DNA from: CAYJBH01 sp964368625
Lineage (GTDB): Bacteria; Bacillota; Clostridia; Oscillospirales; Ruminococcaceae
DNA length: 48,333 bases
Assembly: GCA_964368625.1 (NCBI GenBank)
Contig: CAYJBH010000022.1
Coordinates: 1-48,333 of the forward strand
Reading direction: 5' to 3'
Shown here: piece by piece, positions 25,631 to 34,300 of the stretch
Position numbering within the stretch: position 1 is the first letter of the stretch
Layout: every line of letters begins with the position of its first letter
The notes under the pieces: model-generated
The model's input: the letters and a program-made list of their open reading frames with translations, nothing else
What the model was told of the DNA's origin: nothing
Databases searched by the model: none
Program-made: the position numbers and the translations under genes

Positions 25631-27349
25631 GTGATTAATAAAAGACTTTTAAATTTAGTGCCTGATGCGTCTGCGCATATATCTAAAAATGTTGTATTCC
25701 AGTTAATTGGGCTAATAGCAAACATTACCTTGATGTTGGCTATAAGTTTTTTTCTATCAGAGCTGGTTGAGAACAGAATATCGACTGGTTTAATGATTCG
25801 ATATGCTGTTGTTATTATAATATGTATAGCCGTGAAAGCCAGTTTTATTTATTTTGCAAGTATTCAAAGTTACCTTGCGTCAAAATCGGTTAAAAGAGTT
25901 CTTCGTGGTAAAATATACGACAAGGTTATTGGGCTTGGTAGTAGATATACTAAAAAGTTGTCTTCGGCTGAGTTATTACAGGTGTCGGTTGAGGGCGTTG
26001 AACAGCTTGAAACATATTTTGGAAATTTTTTACCTCAATTTTTCTACTCTATGATATCACCGCTGATTCTTTTTAGTGTAGTTTCATTTATAAATTTAAA
26101 GGTATCGGTTATTCTGTTTATATGTGTACCGCTTATTCCGATCTCAATTATAGTTGTTCAAAAATTTGCAAAGAAATTACTTTCAAGGTATTGGGGGGAA
26201 TATCTAGGGTTGGGAGATAACTTTTTAGAAAACCTTCAAGGCCTTAATACCTTAAAAATATATAGTTCCGATGAGTTTAAGCACCGTCAGATGAACACCC
26301 AGGCTGAACGTTTTAGGGTTGTTACCATGAAGGTTCTATCGATGCAGCTTAATTCAATAATTATTATGGATATTGTTGCTTATGGAGGAGCCGCCCTTGG
26401 TATAATTTTTGCCCTTGTTGAGTTTTCGGGTAATAGCATTAGCTTAGCCGGCATGATTGCAGTTGTAATGCTTTCGGCAGATTTTTTTCTTCCACTTAGG
26501 GCACTTGGAAGCTTTTTTCATATTGCTATGAATGGAGTTGCGGCTTCTAAGAAAATATTTGCACTATTAGATATAGAGGATGAAACGCCTAAAAATGAAA
26601 AAATAACCAATACAGATATAAGTTTAAGACAACTTAGTTTTTCTTATGGAGATAAACGTATACTAAATGGGATCAATATAGAGATAGTTAAGAATCAATT
26701 TATCTCCATTGTTGGTAAGAGTGGTTGCGGCAAATCAACCATTGCCGGAATATTAACCGCTACAAACGAACATTATGGCGGAAATGTTATGATAGGCGCA
26801 AAGGAACTCTCACAAATCAATACTGAGAGCTTATATAAGCATATAACACTTGTTAGTGCTAATAGTTATATATTTAAGGGGTCTGTAAAGGAAAATCTAA
26901 TGCTTGCAAAACCAGCTGCATCTGAGGAAGAGATGTGGCAGGTTTTGGAAAAGGTGAATTTGCTAGAGTTTTTAAAGTCGGAAAATGGATTGAAAACCGA
27001 ATTACTAGAAAAAGGCAGTAATTTTTCAGGAGGTCAGTGTCAAAGATTGGCATTAGCACGCGCGTTGTTACATAATGCTGAGGTATATATATTCGATGAA
27101 GCAACCAGTAATATTGATGTTGAAAGCGAAAATGCAATAATGGAGGTAATTAAGGAGATGGCAGAAACGAAAACCATCATACTCATCTCCCACCGACTTT
27201 CAAATGCAGTTACAGCAGATAAAATTTACCTACTTCAGGATGGTAACATCTTGGAAGAAGGTACACATGGTGAATTATTAACGGTTAAAGGAAGTTACTA
27301 TGAACTATGGAACACCCAACAGAATCTTGAAAATATGGGGGTGGCATAG
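25631..27349 (+). CDS. ABC transporter, permease/ATP-binding fusion (CydD-like half)
   Basis: A 572-aa half-transporter: six membrane helices (to about residue 310), then one nucleotide-binding domain. Walker A is GKSGCGKS (362-369), the signature is FSGGQ, and Walker B is 'VYIFDEATSNID', followed by 'ILISHRLSN' with the switch His. All catalytic motifs are intact. The membrane part ('YLASKSVKRVLRGKIYDKVIGLG', 'EGVEQLETYFGNFLPQF') is like CydD, which with CydC exports glutathione or cysteine. The next gene begins 2 nt later, so a heterodimer is likely. The start codon is GTG with AGAAAGGA upstream. No cytochrome bd genes are present, so the substrate is uncertain. Confidence 0.9.
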   Translation: MINKRLLNLVPDASAHISKNVVFQLIGLIANITLMLAISFFLSELVENRISTGLMIRYAVVIIICIAVKASFIYFASIQSYLASKSVKRVLRGKIYDKVIGLGSRYTKKLSSAELLQVSVEGVEQLETYFGNFLPQFFYSMISPLILFSVVSFINLKVSVILFICVPLIPISIIVVQKFAKKLLSRYWGEYLGLGDNFLENLQGLNTLKIYSSDEFKHRQMNTQAERFRVVTMKVLSMQLNSIIIMDIVAYGGAALGIIFALVEFSGNSISLAGMIAVVMLSADFFLPLRALGSFFHIAMNGVAASKKIFALLDIEDETPKNEKITNTDISLRQLSFSYGDKRILNGINIEIVKNQFISIVGKSGCGKSTIAGILTATNEHYGGNVMIGAKELSQINTESLYKHITLVSANSYIFKGSVKENLMLAKPAASEEEMWQVLEKVNLLEFLKSENGLKTELLEKGSNFSGGQCQRLALARALLHNAEVYIFDEATSNIDVESENAIMEVIKEMAETKTIILISHRLSNAVTADKIYLLQDGNILEEGTHGELLTVKGSYYELWNTQQNLENMGVA

Positions 27350-27351
27350 TT

Positions 27352-29004
27352 ATGAAAAAACGATCAGTTATAAATGTTATGATTAGGTTAATCGGCCTAG
27401 TAAAACCCCTAACATTAGTTATGCTTTTAGCAATAACAATGGGATGTTTAGGTTACTTTTGTGCAACATTTATCAGTGTAACAGCTGCTCATGCAGTTGT
27501 TAATGTTTTAGAGAATAATGATGCAGGGCTAAGTACCGCTATTGCCGTGATAGCGACAATTGCCGTGTTGCGAGGTGTTTTACATTATATTGAACAATAT
27601 TGTAACCATTTTATTGCATTTAGGCTTTTAGCTTTAATTAGAGACAAGGTTTTTTCAGCTCTTAGAAAACTTGCACCGGCAAAGCTAGATGGTAAGGATA
27701 AAGGAAATCTTGTATCGATTATTACATCGGATATTGAATTGCTAGAGGTGTTTTATGCTCATACAGTTTCTCCGATATTTATTGCATTAATAACATCCGG
27801 CGTCATAGTTTTTTATATTGGTAGCTTTCATATAGTTCTTGGCTTAATTGCCCTGCTAGCTCATATTACTATGGGTGTTTTACTGCCGGTTATCATTTCG
27901 AAAAAGAGCAAAGCGGTTGGTGAGCTACAGAGGGCTAAGACGGGAGAGTTAAACACCTGTTTTCTCGATAGTTTAAGGGGACTTAAAGAGATTTTACAGT
28001 ATAACTACATGAAGGAACGAAAGGGTAGGGTAGATAAGCTTTCTGCTGAGATGGAGGAATCTAATCAACAACTTAAAAAATATATAGGAAAAACCTATTC
28101 CGTTTCCAGTTTAATCATACTCTTATTTTCAGTGGCTATGCTATTTGTTGCAACATCTTTATACTCCATGAAATATATTGAGATAAATGGAGTAATCATA
28201 CCAACAATAACCTTGTTGGCTTCATTCGGGGCTGTTAGTGCAACTGCAAATTTAGGTGCAGGACTTTCACAAACCATTGCAAGTGGTAACAGGGTTTTAG
28301 ATATATTAGACGATATCCCAGTTGTTGATGAGGTGGAAGATGGGGTCAATATTGAGTTTAAAGGAGCAGAGCTAAAAGATGTTACTTTTGCCTACCAAGA
28401 AGAAACAATATTAAGCAACCTCTCGTTAGAGTTAAAGAAAAATAAAATTATGGGTATCGGAGGTAAATCAGGTTGTGGAAAATCAACGATTTTAAAGCTT
28501 CTAATGAGATTCTGGGATGTTAATGATGGCGATGTTATCATATCTGATATTAATGTAAAAAAAATTAATACTAAAAGCCTGAGAGCTAACCAGAGTTTTG
28601 TAACCCAGGAGACACATATTTTCCATGATACTATAGAAAATAATATTAAAATTGCAAATCTTCATGCTTCTGATGAAGATGTTATTAAAGCAGCAAAGTT
28701 GGCTTCCTTGCATGAATTTATCGAAAGCCTTCCAAATGGATATTATACCGAGGTAGGTGAACTAGGTGATACAATTTCGGGAGGAGAAAAACAGAGGATA
28801 GGAATAGCAAGAGCTTTCCTTCATAATGCTAACTTAATTCTTCTGGACGAACCTACGAGTAACCTAGACAGCCTGAATGAGGCGGGTATTCTTAAATCTC
28901 TAAAAGAGATAGAGGATAAAACAATTGTTTTGGTTTCGCACAGAAAATCAACAATGAGGATTGCAGATAACCTTATTAATATGGAAACATTAAGGAAAAG
29001 TTAA
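27352..29004 (+). CDS. ABC transporter, permease/ATP-binding fusion (CydC-like half)
   Basis: A 550-aa partner of the preceding half-transporter. Six helices come first, then a nucleotide-binding domain with Walker A GKSGCGKS (371-378), signature ISGGE, Walker B 'LILLDEPTSNLD' and switch 'VLVSHRKST'. 'ALIRDKVFSALRKLAPAKLDGKDKGNLVSIITSDIELLEVFYAHTVSP' is the CydC-like coupling region. Its stop at 29004 is followed 15 nt later by the left arm of a terminator split by an insertion element. The convergent thioredoxin gene hints at redox or thiol export, but this is only context. Confidence 0.9.
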   Translation: MKKRSVINVMIRLIGLVKPLTLVMLLAITMGCLGYFCATFISVTAAHAVVNVLENNDAGLSTAIAVIATIAVLRGVLHYIEQYCNHFIAFRLLALIRDKVFSALRKLAPAKLDGKDKGNLVSIITSDIELLEVFYAHTVSPIFIALITSGVIVFYIGSFHIVLGLIALLAHITMGVLLPVIISKKSKAVGELQRAKTGELNTCFLDSLRGLKEILQYNYMKERKGRVDKLSAEMEESNQQLKKYIGKTYSVSSLIILLFSVAMLFVATSLYSMKYIEINGVIIPTITLLASFGAVSATANLGAGLSQTIASGNRVLDILDDIPVVDEVEDGVNIEFKGAELKDVTFAYQEETILSNLSLELKKNKIMGIGGKSGCGKSTILKLLMRFWDVNDGDVIISDINVKKINTKSLRANQSFVTQETHIFHDTIENNIKIANLHASDEDVIKAAKLASLHEFIESLPNGYYTEVGELGDTISGGEKQRIGIARAFLHNANLILLDEPTSNLDSLNEAGILKSLKEIEDKTIVLVSHRKSTMRIADNLINMETLRKS

Positions 29005-29034
29005 ATAGATATAAGTTAAAAACAACATCCAAAA

Positions 29035-29787
29035 TGAAGCAACCTCAAAAAGTTAGACACGATATTTAAATAAAAATTGTGTAAAATGAGTAATTTAGCA
29101 ACGATAAAGGCTTGGTATCTGTGTTTAGCAGATGTTAAGCCTTTATACGGTTTTATGGTTAACTTTATGCCCCTATTATGAAGTAATATTGTTATTCTGT
29201 GGTAAACATGTCTTGCTTTATTATCATGATAATTATTCAATATTTCATCAATAATTACTGCATGTTTATCCGCATCTGTACGGTGTATGACAAGATAACA
29301 TAAAACACTTCTAGAAAAATTTGATATTTCTATTAGCAAGGATATGTTGCGTTTATGCCCTAATTTCAAGCTTTTCTCTTGATGTATACTTTTTGAAATC
29401 AAGGTGTTCATTTTTTAGTAGTTATTTTCTGTGCTTAATCGCTGTACTTCTGCTATAATACATCTTTTACGTTTATTTAATTTTGGCGGTCTGCCTTTTT
29501 TGAGTAATATATTTTTCTTGATAACCTCGTCGTTCTGTTTATTATCTCTCTTAATCTTCCTCTAAGAAAATACTTTCCTACTTTTGTGGTTTATTTTGGT
29601 CGCTATTTTTAGATGATTTGCTGTTTCTCTATAATTTAGCTTTTCTCGTAGCATTGATTCTACTACTTATTGCTTTAACTCAGCTGTATATTTCTTGTTT
29701 ATTATGTTTTTGGCATAATGAAACTGCACCCCTTTCGTTATTCATATAGTTACTATACCATATGTCTAACTTTTTGGGTGCAGTTCA
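29035..29787 (-). mobile_element. Decayed IS3-family (IS150-like) insertion sequence
   Basis: The ends are imperfect 25-bp inverted repeats (29035-29059 and 29763-29787) that begin TGAA and share CAAAAAGTTAGACA, the form typical of IS3-family elements in Clostridia. Both sides are flanked by AAAA, consistent with a 3-4 bp target duplication. At 753 bp it is about half the normal length. Inside are remnants of orfA and of the N-terminal part of orfB on the minus strand; the DDE catalytic region is missing. It is therefore immobile unless helped in trans. Confidence 0.88.
29060..29716 (-). pseudogene. IS3-type transposase remnants (orfA and truncated orfB)
   Basis: Reading the minus strand from the ATG at 29716, a helix-turn-helix OrfA can be followed (KKYTAELKQ, stop, VVESMLREKLNYRETANHL) with at least one frame change and several in-frame stops. 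Further on, 'KGRPPKLNKRKRCIIAEVQRL' is the leucine-zipper end of OrfA. OrfB then begins around 29411 and keeps the HTH_21-like segment ('HRTDADKHAVIIDEILNNYHDNKARHVYHRITILLHNRG'). The rest, including the integrase core, is deleted. Confidence 0.85.
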
Positions 29788-29823
29788 AAAACGGGGTGTT
29801 GTTTTATTAAAACAATATAAATT

Positions 29824-30339
29824 CTAGCTTACACCCATATCATCAAGTATCAAACGCATGTCGTCTTCGGTTAGCGCGCCTTGGTGGATTGTTAATACAT
29901 GTTGGCCGGTTTCGTTGTTGGCATAGGTAGTAAAAGCAATCTGATTCATAACATTCTCGCTCGGAATATAAGGTGTTCCGTCCGAATTAATTAATACTTG
30001 TGATGGGATTAGCTGTATAGGTAACCCATTTGCAAGTTCAGGATTAACCCAAACGTCGACAAATTGTATTATAGCTTTGCCCTGCATCTCTTCGTTTAGT
30101 TCAACAAGAACAGGAGCCATTTCCTTGCAGGGGATACATTCGTTTGCTCCAAAATCAATTATAATTGGTAATTCGTGTTCGGTTAATGTAGATAAATCTA
30201 ACTCAGTAACATTAAGAGGGAATTCAAGGTCGGCATCCGAACTGTTAGTTTCACCGGAGTTGCTTATCAGCCATATTGCGGCCACAATAAGTACCATAAC
30301 TAAAGGAATTATTATCTTAATATATTTTTTGCTTTTCAC
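29824..30339 (-). CDS. Membrane-anchored thioredoxin-like protein
   Basis: A 171-aa extracytoplasmic redox protein. One N-terminal helix (about 7-26) anchors it, followed by a thioredoxin domain. The active site is CIPC (Cys68 and Cys71) in 'IDFGANECIPCKEMAPVL', instead of the common CGPC, and the cis-proline segment is 'IQLIPSQVLI'. It could reduce or isomerise disulfides or resolve thiols outside the cell. I chose the GTG at 30339 (GAGG six nt upstream); a longer frame starts with TTG at 30357. It has a strong promoter next to a long perfect palindrome, so it is probably regulated. It is convergent with the CydDC-like exporter. Confidence 0.88.
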   Translation of the reverse strand: MKSKKYIKIIIPLVMVLIVAAIWLISNSGETNSSDADLEFPLNVTELDLSTLTEHELPIIIDFGANECIPCKEMAPVLVELNEEMQGKAIIQFVDVWVNPELANGLPIQLIPSQVLINSDGTPYIPSENVMNQIAFTTYANNETGQHVLTIHQGALTEDDMRLILDDMGVS

Positions 30340-30381
30340 TAAACACCTCATTGTCAAATCAAAAATTATTGAACTGTTTTA

Positions 30382-30410
30382 ACTATACAACTTTATTGTG
30401 GTTTTGTCAA
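30382..30410 (-). promoter_or_regulatory. Strong sigma-A-type promoter of the thioredoxin gene
   Basis: On the minus strand TTGACA (30410-30405), a 17-bp spacer and TATAGT (30387-30382). The -35 box overlaps the inner end of the palindrome at 30408-30443. Confidence 0.85.
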
Positions 30411-30443
30411 CACTTAAATCAAAAATACTTGATTTAAGTGTTG
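30408..30443. promoter_or_regulatory. Perfect palindrome, candidate operator
   Basis: Arms CAACACTTAAATCAA (30408-30422) and TTGATTTAAGTGTTG (30429-30443) match over all 15 bp, around the 6-nt centre AAATAC. It overlaps the -35 box of the leftward thioredoxin promoter and lies about 118 bp before the T7SS operon start. Placement fits a repressor or activator site; the protein is unknown. A terminator role is less likely because neither arm is GC-rich and no gene ends here. Confidence 0.7.
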
Positions 30444-30560
30444 GTTGTCGAAAAATTGAAATGTATGTGTAACATCTAACCTTTGGTTACTATTACACAA
30501 AAGTTATAAGTGTTATAATTGTTACAAATATTCGATATATAATTTAAACGAGGTTCAACT

Positions 30561-31277
30561 ATGAGCGATAATTTTAACAACAGGGGTGCTCCGTCTTCCG
30601 ATGAGACTTCAGCATTATTTGTTTCTGCGAGAAAAAAACAATTGGCAGAGCAAGAACAACAACGAATTGCAGCAGAACAGGAAGCGGCTAGAATTGCGGC
30701 CGAGGCAGAGGTTCGCCGTCTTGAGGCTGAGGTAGAAGAACGCAAAAGAAAGGCTCAGGAAGATGCTATAAAAATACAGAAGGAGGAAGAAGAACGGCGT
30801 CGTATGGCTGAGGTTGAAAAGGCCAGAATAGATGCAGAGATTCGCTCGGCCTCAACAAGTTCACAGATGCGGCAACCTTATTCTTCACAGGTAGCAAGAG
30901 GGAGTACTATAACAGCGAATAAAGGTTTTAATATTAGTGAATTAATAAATAGCATTATATCTGATAAAAAGAAGTTAATGATTGTTGGAATCGCAGCAGC
31001 AGCCATTATAGTTGTAATTGTGCTTGCCATAGTTTTTATAGGTGGTGGTTCAGAGGCAAGATTTACCCACAGCTTTGATGATGAAGTTTACATAATATTA
31101 AATGAAGATGGTACTACTAGCGGTGTTTCTCCTGAGTATCTTGAATTTGAAGGAACATGGACTGCCGATTCCGACTACGTATATATTCAATCTGATAATT
31201 ATAATATAACGCTTAGCATTCTTTCCGATACAATAGTTGCAGATCCTTATTATGAGGGTGAGTTTATCTTAAAATAG
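30561..31277 (+). CDS. Coiled-coil single-pass membrane protein, first gene of the T7SS operon
   Basis: A 238-aa protein of no family I recognise. Residues 24-97 are a long charged coiled coil (repeated AEQEQQRIAAEQE, EEERRRMAEVEKAR). A polar linker follows, then one strong membrane helix at about 139-163, and a C-terminal domain of about 70 residues. The domain is rich in strands ('FEGTWTADSDYVYIQSDNYNITLSIL') and probably lies outside the cell. The positive-inside rule (KKK before the helix) places the coil in the cytoplasm. The gene lies 44 nt before essC in the same direction. EssB has the same general plan of cytoplasmic domain, one helix and outer domain, but no sequence likeness is apparent. 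It may be a structural partner of EssC, which is inference. Confidence 0.85.
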   Translation: MSDNFNNRGAPSSDETSALFVSARKKQLAEQEQQRIAAEQEAARIAAEAEVRRLEAEVEERKRKAQEDAIKIQKEEEERRRMAEVEKARIDAEIRSASTSSQMRQPYSSQVARGSTITANKGFNISELINSIISDKKKLMIVGIAAAAIIVVIVLAIVFIGGGSEARFTHSFDDEVYIILNEDGTTSGVSPEYLEFEGTWTADSDYVYIQSDNYNITLSILSDTIVADPYYEGEFILK

Positions 31278-31321
31278 CCTTAACACCAAAATATAGATAT
31301 TGATTATATAGGAGAAAAAGG

Positions 31322-34300
31322 ATGAGTAATCTGCTGTTAACCACCGTTTTTGAAAACGGATTTCAAGAAATATATCTTCCTAGCGTTGATAACAGGTCCC
31401 ACCCTGTAGAGATAAGACCATCGATTAGTGGTTTAACAAAAGACGTTACCCTGCACCTTGAGGTTTGGAGTGGGGTTTGGACGCTGAAAGGTAGCTCGCA
31501 ATTTGATATAACGGTTGATGAAACAGTTGTTAGCGAGGCAGTTTTAGAACAGGGGATGTTGCTTAACTGTACCGTTAAAGGAACAGAGGTTGTTTTTTCG
31601 TTAACAGTTGATGTTGCAGATCCCGGTAATACAACCTTTGACAAATACTTTTTTGATACTAATTCACTTCCTTTTGTTGCCATTGGAAGCGGAATAAATT
31701 CAAATACAATAGTATATGGAAATAGGTTCTGTTCGCCTTCGCATGCAGAGATAAGCAGTATAGAGGGAAATGTTTTTATAGAGGATAAAAACAGTGTTAA
31801 CGGAACATTTGTAAATGGCAGATTGCTTGCACAAAAACAGCAGCTGGTTTATGGAGATGTAATTTACATAGTTGGATTAAAGATTGTTTTTCTTGGTAAT
31901 GTTTTGGCAGTTAATAATCCTAAGGGCGAGTGCAGCGTAAACGAACAACGTTTAAAAATTATTAAAATTGACCCATCTCCGGTTGATGAAAACGAAACAA
32001 CATCTCCGGTTGAGAACCGATATTTCCTTCGAACTCCGCGTAAGGTGGAACTACTTGATAGAGAAACCTTTAGCATAGAACGTGCTCCTTCTAAATCAAC
32101 ACACAAACAGCAACCGCTTTTTATGACGTTAGGCCCATCTTTTACCATGGTAATTCCAATGCTTGCCGGAACCATGATAAGTAGTGGCGGAACGAACATT
32201 GCAGGTGCTTTGGTTATGTCGCTTGGCGCTGCAGTTATCGGTGGAGGCTGGGCAGTACTTAATATTAAATACAATCGTAATGAAGCTGCAACTACCGAGG
32301 AAAACAGAGTTTCTAGTTATAACGAGTACCTTGCAAAGATGACAGCTCAGATAGAAGACAGAATTGCCTATAATAAAAATGTTTTATTTAAGATGTTACC
32401 CGAGGCGGGGGAGGCAGTTTCGTTCGCCTTTAATGATAGTCCGAGACTTTGGGAAAAGGGTAGCATTCATGATGATTTCTTGCATGTTACATTCGGTAGC
32501 TGTAATATGCCTTCATTTAATGCAATACAAATACCTAAGGAGCAAGGTGTAGTTGCATACGACCCACTAAACGATAACATGGTTGAAATAAAATCTAGGT
32601 TACAGAATATAACCAATATTCCTTCTGAACTATCATTAGTCGACAACATGATGGTTGGAATTGTTAGCCGTTCAAGGCAAACTGCCTTAAGTTTGGTTAG
32701 GGTAATTACTGCACAGATAACAGCGTTACACCCATATACCGAGCTGCGAACAGCGTTTATTTATCCTATGCACGAGCTTGATTCATGGGATCATACAAGA
32801 TATCTTCCTCATGCATGGAGCCCAGATGCAAGTGTTCGTATGGTAGCTAACGATAAAAATACTGTTGGTGATGTGTTATACTTCCTTTCAACCATAGTGC
32901 GAGACCGAATTGAAAAGTATAAGGATAAAAAGATAGAAGAAAAGATACTTCCGCATTATGTAGTGGTTATTGGAGATCTTTCCTTGATAGAAAATGAGCC
33001 TATGGCCAAATATCTCCTATCTCCAACAAAAGAACTTGGAATAACGGTTATATTGCCTGTAAGTTCAACCGATAAACTTCCTGCGGCATGCAGTGCAATT
33101 ATTAGAAATGATGACGATTATCAAGGATTTTACAGCACTTCAGGATCGTTTGAAGAGCGTTCATCGGTTCAGTTTACTACCATGTCTGTAGGAACCATGA
33201 ACAGCTACACCCGTAAACTTTCCGGATTTAAACTACGCGAGCTTAATTCGTCAGCTGCCATACCTGAGCTGTTAACATTTCTTGATATGTATAAAACCTC
33301 AAACGTTGAAGATTTAGAGGTAATGAAAAAGTGGCTTGAAAACCGAACCTATGAGAGCATGAAAGCGATGGTAGGTTATAAATCGGGTGGTATGCCATTA
33401 TATCTTGATATTCATGAAAAGTATCATGGTCCCCATGGTCTTGTTGCAGGTACTACCGGATCGGGTAAATCTGAAACGTTGCAGAGTTATATTTTATCTC
33501 TTGCAGTAAATTATCATCCACATGAAATAGCATTTATACTAATTGATTATAAGGGCGGCGGTATGGCTCAGAGCTTTATTGGTCTTCCTCATCTTGCAGG
33601 TGTTATTACCAATCTCGGAGGAAATGCGACCGATAGAGCACTACTTTCAATAAATGCTGAAATAAAACATCGACAGAAAGTGTTTAATGAATACAAGGTT
33701 AAACATATTGATGCTTATATTGAACTCTTCCGTTCTGGTGTTGCATCTGAACCTATGCCGCATCTATTAATCATTGCAGACGAGTTTGCTGAACTTAAAA
33801 AAGAACAACCCGATTTTGTTCGTGCCCTTGTTTCTGCGGCTCGTGTAGGCCGATCACTAGGTGTTAACCTTATTCTTGCAACACAAAAACCGTCCGGTGT
33901 TGTTGATGATGAAATTTGGTCGAATACTCGTTTCAGACTCTGCTTAAGAGTTGCAGATAAGCAGGACTCAGCAGAGATGCTAAAGCGTCCGGATGCTGCA
34001 TTTATAACAGGAACTGGTCGTGGATACTTCCAGGTTGGTAACGATGAGATTTTTGATGAATTCCAAAGTGGATGGTCAGGAGCAGAATATCAACCTGAAA
34101 TTCCGTTTAACGATAATAAGAATTCTAAGGTAGAGCTAATAAACCTAATAGGTAAAAATGCAGTTCCTAAAAAGAAAAGTAAGAAAAAGAGTGATAACAT
34201 AGCTAAGGTAACCCAGCTAGATGCAATTGTTAAACATTTAAACAGCATTGCAGGGGTAAACAATATTGCAAAGCTTCGTCAAATTTGGCTTGATCCGCTA

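Larger units (their letters stand above)
29019..29805. terminator. Shared bidirectional terminator split by an insertion element
   Basis: The left arm AAAACAACATCC (29019-29030) and right arm GGGTGTTGTTTT (29794-29805) form a 12-bp stem with one G-U pair. They lie 15 nt and 19 nt from the stop codons of the convergent ABC and thioredoxin genes. The IS3-type element occupies exactly the loop between them. Without the element, and counting one copy of the duplicated AAAA, the loop would be five nucleotides. Confidence 0.75.
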
